The position numbers were made by a program, and so were the translations under genes. Of a stretch of DNA of 11,146 nucleotides, positions 6,931-11,146 are shown piece by piece; the first letter of the stretch is position 1, and each line of letters begins with the position of its first letter. The notes under the pieces were generated by a model. That model was not told where the DNA came from. It did no database searches and saw only the letters and a list, made by a program, of their open reading frames with translations. This DNA comes from Pseudomonadota bacterium (lineage in GTDB: Bacteria > Desulfobacterota > Desulfobacteria > Desulfobacterales > ETH-SRB1): positions 1-11,146 of the forward strand of contig JAHIKR010000155.1 of assembly GCA_018897415.1 (NCBI GenBank). The letters are read 5' to 3'.

Positions 6931-8115
6931 ATGAAAATATTATGTGCATTTGGCCGATATCAATATGGCGCCTCATATAGAGGCACTAGCACTGAATATG
7001 CTGCATTTTTGCCTGCCTTTAAGAATTTAGGCCACAAAGTGCTTTTCTTCGAATTATGGGATAAAAGCGATTATACGAACTATGCAGATTTAAACTGCAA
7101 ACTTATTGATATATTGGTCCAGGAAAAACCCGATGTAATGTTCACCGTTCCTATGCATTATGAAATCTGGCTGGAAACTCTTAATCTTATCAAAACGTAT
7201 ATCAACACCATCACAATATGCTGGACTACTGATGACTCGTGGAAATATCGAGAGGTTTCAAAATTCATTGGCAGTGCCTATGATATTATCACTACCACTT
7301 ACAACGATGTGCTGCCGCTATATAATCGCGATGGCATTCAAAATGTCTATCTGACTCAGTGGGCCGCAAACTCGCAAACGCTTCATCCGCCGCTCAAAGC
7401 TTCAGAATGCACCTATCCGGTTTCTTTTGTCGGGGCTGCTCACGGCAACCGTAAACAGCGCATTAAAGCCCTGATGCAGAAAGGTATCCAAGTTGCTTGT
7501 TTCGGGCATGGCTGGCCCTCTGGATCTGTGCCTGCATCGGATATCTCCAATATAATGCGCCAATCGGTTATCAGTCTGAATTTTGCCAACTCCAAAGGCG
7601 CCAATCAGATCAAGGCTAGAACTTTTGAGGTACCTGGTGCTGGCGGTTTCTTGCTCACTGAATCAGCACCTCGCCTGGATCGCTTTTATTGTATTGGAAA
7701 AGAGATAGACACTTTTAACGACATCGATGAGCTGGCAGAAAAGATTCAGTTTTATCTGAATCGTCCGTCTGTTCGCGATTCCATGGCCGAAGCCGCTTTT
7801 GCCCGCACTCGAGCGGAGCACACCTATGAACATCGGTTGCAGGCTTTGCTTGAAGACGCATATACAGCACGAACTAATATAAAACACACCAACCAACTCC
7901 CACGGTCATATGAAACCATAGTACGATCCCACCAGCTGACCACGCCCTTAAAGATGTTGCGGAAAATTTTACTTACCCTATGTTCGTTCATCTGGGGTGA
8001 CATACGGGGGCCGCGTGCAGCCAGAAGATTGATATTTGAATTAAGTTGGAGAATCATGGGAGAAAAAACCTTTCGGGCCGCTGGGTGGCCTGGCAGGATG
8101 TTTCCGAAAATATAA
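6931..8115 (+). CDS. CgeB-like glycosyltransferase (GT-B fold)
   Basis: This 394-residue protein resembles the CgeB / Glyco_trans_1_2 group of glycosyltransferases, which act in spore coat and surface glycan synthesis. The N-terminus MKILCAFGRYQYG starts a Rossmann-like domain; TICWTTDDSW and IITTTYNDVLPLY are typical of the group. The second domain opens with SFVGAAHGNRKQRI (from 165) and carries the family signature RTFEVPGAGGFLLTE (Arg230, Glu233). A helix-rich end of the conserved domain, YEHRLQALLEDAY, finishes near residue 311. About 82 further residues follow, including a basic, amphipathic segment (KMLRKILLTLCSFIW, then GPRAARRLIFELSW) that could bind the membrane. No good ribosome site precedes ATG 6931, and the gene lies 19 bases after its neighbour. 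The donor sugar is unknown. The exact glycosyltransferase activity is inferred from the family and not proven for most members. Confidence 0.85.
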   Translation: MKILCAFGRYQYGASYRGTSTEYAAFLPAFKNLGHKVLFFELWDKSDYTNYADLNCKLIDILVQEKPDVMFTVPMHYEIWLETLNLIKTYINTITICWTTDDSWKYREVSKFIGSAYDIITTTYNDVLPLYNRDGIQNVYLTQWAANSQTLHPPLKASECTYPVSFVGAAHGNRKQRIKALMQKGIQVACFGHGWPSGSVPASDISNIMRQSVISLNFANSKGANQIKARTFEVPGAGGFLLTESAPRLDRFYCIGKEIDTFNDIDELAEKIQFYLNRPSVRDSMAEAAFARTRAEHTYEHRLQALLEDAYTARTNIKHTNQLPRSYETIVRSHQLTTPLKMLRKILLTLCSFIWGDIRGPRAARRLIFELSWRIMGEKTFRAAGWPGRMFPKI

Positions 8116-8118
8116 TTT

Positions 8119-8976
8119 ATGTATCCACTAGTCAGTATTGGAATGTCTGTCTTTAATTGCGAATCGACTTTGGGCCAGGCTATTCGGTCGATCCTCCAGC
8201 AAACCTATGATAATTGGGAATTGATCATAATCGATGATGGTTCACAGGATAAAACCGTTTCTGTAGCCAATCTTTATCATGACAGGCGTATTCGCATTAT
8301 AGCAGACGGCAAGAACGAGCGACTAGCAGCCAGGTTGAACCAGGCTGTGCGAGAGAGCCGTGGGAAATATTTTGCACGCATGGATGCAGATGATATTGCA
8401 TATCCATCTCGCCTGAAAGCCCAGGTGCAGTTTCTTGAAGATCATCCTGAGATTGACCTCGTGGGCAGCCGGGTCGTGATCTTCAACGGAAAAGGTCGCA
8501 TTATAGGCACATATCCCTTCAAAAAAAACCATGTCGAGATATGTAGCCGTCCATGGGCCGGCTTTTACCTTCCTCATCCTACTTGGATGGGGAATACAGA
8601 TTGGTTCCGACATAACCCTTATAACACCTCGACAACTAAGGCCCAGGACCAGGAACTGCTGCTGAGAACATATGAGCACAGCCGTTTTGCCTGCCTTCCA
8701 GAAATTCTGATCGGATACAGAAAGAGTGAGCTGTCTCTAAAAACGCTTTTGGCCGGGCGGTATCTTTATTCACGGATGTTGATTCGAAAGGCGGTTAACG
8801 AAAAACAATATTTTTTTGCCTTTGGAGTGTTAGAACAAATGGTAAAATTCATGGTAGAAACCTTTGCAATTACTACCGGCCTGAACTATCGTGTCCTTCA
8901 ACACAGGGCCATGCCAGTCTCCAGGAGGGAGTCGGAGATCTGGGATAAGGTCTGGAAGGCCTGCAACTGTAAATAA
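8119..8976 (+). CDS. GT2-family (GT-A fold) glycosyltransferase
   Basis: This is an inverting glycosyltransferase of 285 residues, likely adding one sugar to the repeat unit at the cytoplasmic side. The N-terminal GT-A fold is clear: VSIGMSVFNCESTLGQAIRS, then IIIDDGSQDKT with Asp39-Asp40, then FARMDADD, in which Asp89, Asp91 and Asp92 form the metal-binding DXD region. AQDQELLLR (Asp177, Glu179) matches the ED-type catalytic motif near the acceptor site. The remaining 100 residues are basic and partly hydrophobic, probably a membrane-associating tail. The ATG follows the CgeB-like stop after only three bases and has no clear ribosome site of its own, so translational coupling is likely. Downstream is a methyltransferase remnant rather than a clean spacer. 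Confidence 0.93.
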   Translation: MYPLVSIGMSVFNCESTLGQAIRSILQQTYDNWELIIIDDGSQDKTVSVANLYHDRRIRIIADGKNERLAARLNQAVRESRGKYFARMDADDIAYPSRLKAQVQFLEDHPEIDLVGSRVVIFNGKGRIIGTYPFKKNHVEICSRPWAGFYLPHPTWMGNTDWFRHNPYNTSTTKAQDQELLLRTYEHSRFACLPEILIGYRKSELSLKTLLAGRYLYSRMLIRKAVNEKQYFFAFGVLEQMVKFMVETFAITTGLNYRVLQHRAMPVSRRESEIWDKVWKACNCK

Positions 8977-9056
8977 AACGCATGATGGAAAAAGCAGGCC
9001 TGGAAAATATCAAATTTAAAATGGACGCACCATACTGGTGCGCAGTAGGAACTAAA
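8973..9056 (+). pseudogene. C-terminal remnant of a SAM methyltransferase
   Basis: The apparent spacer before asnB reads in one open frame as IKRMMEKAGLENIKFKMD followed by APYWCAVGTK. This closely resembles the C-terminal tail of class I methyltransferases in polysaccharide loci, where a helix with AGF/L-x-N/D-I is followed by a last strand with PYWCAVG-x-K. An in-frame TAA at 8970-8972 and the GT2 stop at 8974-8976 cut it off on the left. On the right, the frame runs on into the asnB coding region in another phase as far as TAA 9105-9107, instead of stopping after the family's usual Lys end. There is no room for the SAM-binding part, so this is a fossil left by deletion or recombination. 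A translated small peptide from ATG 8982 cannot be excluded, but no ribosome site is evident. Confidence 0.65.
9026..9042 (+). promoter_or_regulatory. Short perfect hairpin before the asnB ribosome site
   Basis: CGCACCA-TAC-TGGTGCG forms a perfect seven-base-pair stem with a three-base loop. It ends four bases before TAGGA (9046-9050), which is the likely asnB ribosome site. No U-run follows, so it is not an intrinsic terminator. It lies inside the methyltransferase remnant, so it may simply be coding-sequence chance. An effect on asnB translation or mRNA stability is possible. Confidence 0.35.
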
Positions 9057-9058
9057 GT

Positions 9059-10999
9059 ATGTGCGGAATCGTTGGATTCAAAAGTCATAAAAGATATATT
9101 GAGTTAAAAAATTCGCTTCCGGATTCTGCAGATTTGCTCTCTCATCGAGGGCCGGATGATTCAGGTATTTATTTTGACGAAAAAAATGGAATAGGTCTGG
9201 CACATCGCCGGTTATCGATTATCGATCTTTCCACGGCAGGTGTTCAGCCCATGGCCAGTGAAGACGGGACTGTTCATATAGTCTATAACGGCGAAGTATA
9301 TAATTACCTCCAATTACGCAAAACACTGGAAAAAAAGGGGCATATTTTTAGAAGCAGTACTGATACAGAGGTCGTTCTCAAGGCATACCTGGAATGGGGA
9401 GTGGAGTGCCTTGAAAAGTTTATAGGGATGTTTGCTCTATCAATATGGGACCGGCCCAAAAAACAGTTTTTTCTTGCCAGGGATCGGCTTGGAATCAAAC
9501 CTTTATACTACTATTATAAAGATCAAACCTTTATTTTCGGATCCGAATTAAAGGCCCTTATGGCCTTTAAATGCTTTGAAAAGACAATCGATGATGAGGC
9601 GCTGCCCCTGTTTTTGCATTATCAGTACATACCAGCGCCCAAAACAATATTTAAGCACACATACAAGCTACCGCCGGGGAATTTTTTGCTGTTTGACGGC
9701 CAGACAATCTCTTTAAAACCTTATTGGAACATTCCAACATCTGATGCCCCAAATCGCTATTCTTCAACAGCAACTAAAGAAAATAATTACTTAGAACAAC
9801 TGGACAGCTTGCTTACGGAAGCAGTCACTAATCGTCTAATCAGCGATGTGCCGCTGGGTGCATTGTTGAGCGGAGGTATTGATTCATCAGTTATCACTGC
9901 ATTGATGCAAAAAGTCAGCCCCCAGCCAATACGGACTTTTAGTATCGGCTTTATGGAAAAGGGTTTTAATGAAGCCCCCTGGGCGAAACAAGTTGCTAAT
10001 CATCTGGGTACGGATCATACTGAACTATACGTTACTCCCAAACAGGCCATGTGTGTTATTCCCAGACTGCCTGAGATCTATGATGAGCCGTTTGCTGATC
10101 CATCAGCTATTCCCACTTTTCTGGTCAGCAAACTGACCCGCTCACAGGTCACTGTGGCCCTTTCTGGAGATGGGGGCGATGAGCAATTTAGCGGTTATGT
10201 CCGCTATTGGATGACCCAAAACATGGCTTTATGGTCCCGAAAATTGCCCATCATCGTAAAGAAGGTTTTGGCTCAGGCATTCAAACTGCTTTCAGCTCAA
10301 TGGATCGAAAAATGCTATCTACCCATTCGGAATCGACTACCGCAACGTTTTCAGGTTGCCAACTTTCAGGAGAAATGGCAAAAACTGCTTTCGATCCTTG
10401 ATCAGACCCAGGTTTCTGAATTATACCGGATGACTATCTGCTTATGGCCTAATGCGGACCTTTTCCGGCTTATCGGCCGGACCCTGCCGCAAAGCAATTA
10501 TGAAACGATTTTCAATGAAACCAGGGATTGGCCGGTGCTTTCTCAATTGATGCGTGTGGATCAGGGGACATACCTGCCAGATTGCATGCTGACCAAGGTG
10601 GACCGTGCCAGTATGGCGACCGGTCTCGAGATCCGCGTACCGTTACTCGATCATCGTGTAGTTGAGTTTACGGCCAAATTGCCGAATGATTTAAAATTCC
10701 GGAACGGGGAAGGCAAGTACTTGCTGAAGAAGTTGCTATCACGCTATGTTCCTACTGAATTGTTTCAGCGACCCAAAATGGGATTTGGTGTTCCAATAGA
10801 TCACTGGTTGCGTGGTGAGTTGAAAGATCTGCTTTTAGATTATCTTTCTCCTGAGCGTTTAAAAAAAGAAGGTTTATTTGATCATGTAATAGTTGAAAAC
10901 AAAATTAAAGAGCACCTGTCTGGCAGATTCAATCGACAATATCAACTCTGGGCGCTATTGATGTGGGAGATGTGGAAAGAACGATGGCTTGATCGGTAA
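9059..10999 (+). CDS. asnB: Asparagine synthase (glutamine-hydrolysing), polysaccharide-locus type
   Basis: This 646-residue, two-domain amidotransferase releases ammonia from glutamine at the N-terminus and passes it to an ATP-activated carboxylate at the C-terminus. The N-terminal Ntn domain has the nucleophile Cys2 in MCGIVGF, SHRGPDDSG at 28-36, YNGEVYN at 76-82 and SSTDTE at 99-104. All are the expected glutamine-site elements, so glutaminase activity looks intact. The synthase domain has the PP-loop SGGIDSS at 271-277 and LSGDGGDEQFSGY with Ser369 to Glu375, then KVDRASMATGLEIRVPLLDH later on. Length and motif style match the asnB-type enzymes of exopolysaccharide loci. Beyond making asparagine, such enzymes can amidate a uronic acid of the glycan (WbpS-like role), which fits this context but is inferred. 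The ribosome site TAGGA is eight bases before the ATG. The gene ends five bases from a convergent gene. Confidence 0.95.
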   Translation: MCGIVGFKSHKRYIELKNSLPDSADLLSHRGPDDSGIYFDEKNGIGLAHRRLSIIDLSTAGVQPMASEDGTVHIVYNGEVYNYLQLRKTLEKKGHIFRSSTDTEVVLKAYLEWGVECLEKFIGMFALSIWDRPKKQFFLARDRLGIKPLYYYYKDQTFIFGSELKALMAFKCFEKTIDDEALPLFLHYQYIPAPKTIFKHTYKLPPGNFLLFDGQTISLKPYWNIPTSDAPNRYSSTATKENNYLEQLDSLLTEAVTNRLISDVPLGALLSGGIDSSVITALMQKVSPQPIRTFSIGFMEKGFNEAPWAKQVANHLGTDHTELYVTPKQAMCVIPRLPEIYDEPFADPSAIPTFLVSKLTRSQVTVALSGDGGDEQFSGYVRYWMTQNMALWSRKLPIIVKKVLAQAFKLLSAQWIEKCYLPIRNRLPQRFQVANFQEKWQKLLSILDQTQVSELYRMTICLWPNADLFRLIGRTLPQSNYETIFNETRDWPVLSQLMRVDQGTYLPDCMLTKVDRASMATGLEIRVPLLDHRVVEFTAKLPNDLKFRNGEGKYLLKKLLSRYVPTELFQRPKMGFGVPIDHWLRGELKDLLLDYLSPERLKKEGLFDHVIVENKIKEHLSGRFNRQYQLWALLMWEMWKERWLDR

Positions 11000-11004
11000 T
11001 GAAA

Positions 11005-11146
11005 TTATTTCTTTTTCATATACCTGACAATTTTTCTTAGCATTGTATCAAAATCAGTTTTTGGCTCAAAACCTATAATGCCCTTGATTTTTTCAGTACC
11101 AGGCACCCTGCGCTGCATATCTTCAAAATCTTTTCCAAATGCTTCA
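11005..11146 (-). CDS. C-terminal end of NAD-dependent sugar epimerase/dehydratase (partial)
   Basis: The minus strand reads 46 codons to a TAA at 11007-11005, and the 5' part lies beyond the right edge. The visible peptide has GKDFEDMQRRVPGTEKIKG, then IIGFEPKTDFDTMLRKIV and a basic end RYMKKK. FEDMxRRVPxxxKI followed by a GFEPKT-type turn and a helix is the C-terminal signature of extended SDR nucleotide-sugar enzymes such as UDP-glucose/GlcNAc 4-epimerases and UDP-glucuronate decarboxylases. It would supply an activated sugar for the same pathway. Which reaction it performs cannot be decided because the NAD and active-site regions are not in the window. It converges on asnB with a five-base gap and no visible terminator hairpin. 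Confidence 0.85.
   Translation of the reverse strand, partial: EAFGKDFEDMQRRVPGTEKIKGIIGFEPKTDFDTMLRKIVRYMKKK

Noticed and set aside
8323..8679. Minus-strand open frame of 118 codons opposite the GT2 gene
   Set aside because: The plus-strand frame carries the GT2 metal and catalytic motifs in this interval, so the antisense frame is a shadow.
9026..9042. Intrinsic terminator before asnB
   Set aside because: The stem is followed by CAGTAGGAACTAAAG and not by a T-run, so termination is not supported.

Overview
This window is a stretch of a surface-polysaccharide (O-antigen, capsule or exopolysaccharide) biosynthesis locus from a Gram-negative bacterium. Eight complete plus-strand genes and one nucleotide-sugar dehydratase gene at the left form a tightly packed, probably co-transcribed series (139-10999). 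A convergent gene enters from the right edge on the minus strand. Base composition is moderate to AT-rich and uneven between genes. The intergenic repeats at 1-105 (CTGACAT/CTGATCT heptamers) and 3333-3362 (CACCGCAGA-type) resemble spacer repeats I associate with Desulfobacterota / Desulfobacterales and related environmental bacteria. That taxonomic hint comes from memory and is weak.

Layout from left to right: a heptamer tandem repeat cut by the window edge; a membrane-anchored UDP-GlcNAc 4,6-dehydratase-type enzyme of the CapD/WbpM/PglF family; a GT4 glycosyltransferase; a Wzx/MVF-type multi-spanning flippase; three consecutive small proteins with methyltransferase-type folds (a conventional class I SAM methyltransferase, a DUF268 protein, and an ETGTYxGD-type protein); a CgeB-like glycosyltransferase; a GT2 glycosyltransferase; a short in-frame remnant of the C-terminus of another methyltransferase; a full-length asparagine synthase (glutamine-hydrolysing) of the type found in polysaccharide loci; and the C-terminal end of an NAD-dependent sugar epimerase/dehydratase on the opposite strand.

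Working model (inference): the dehydratase, and perhaps the epimerase, make activated deoxyamino sugars or related sugars. The GT4, CgeB-like and GT2 enzymes assemble the lipid-linked repeat unit, the methyltransferase-like proteins and the asparagine synthase decorate it by methylation and amidation, and the flippase moves it across the inner membrane. No Wzy polymerase, priming glycosyltransferase, ligase or export complex is visible, so the locus must continue outside the window.

I see no CRISPR array, tRNA, rRNA, transposase or defence system. The most noteworthy points are the methyltransferase fossil squeezed between the GT2 gene and asnB, the DUF268 protein whose nucleotide-binding loop has lost its glycines, the run of three different methyltransferase-like genes, and the structured heptamer array at the left edge.
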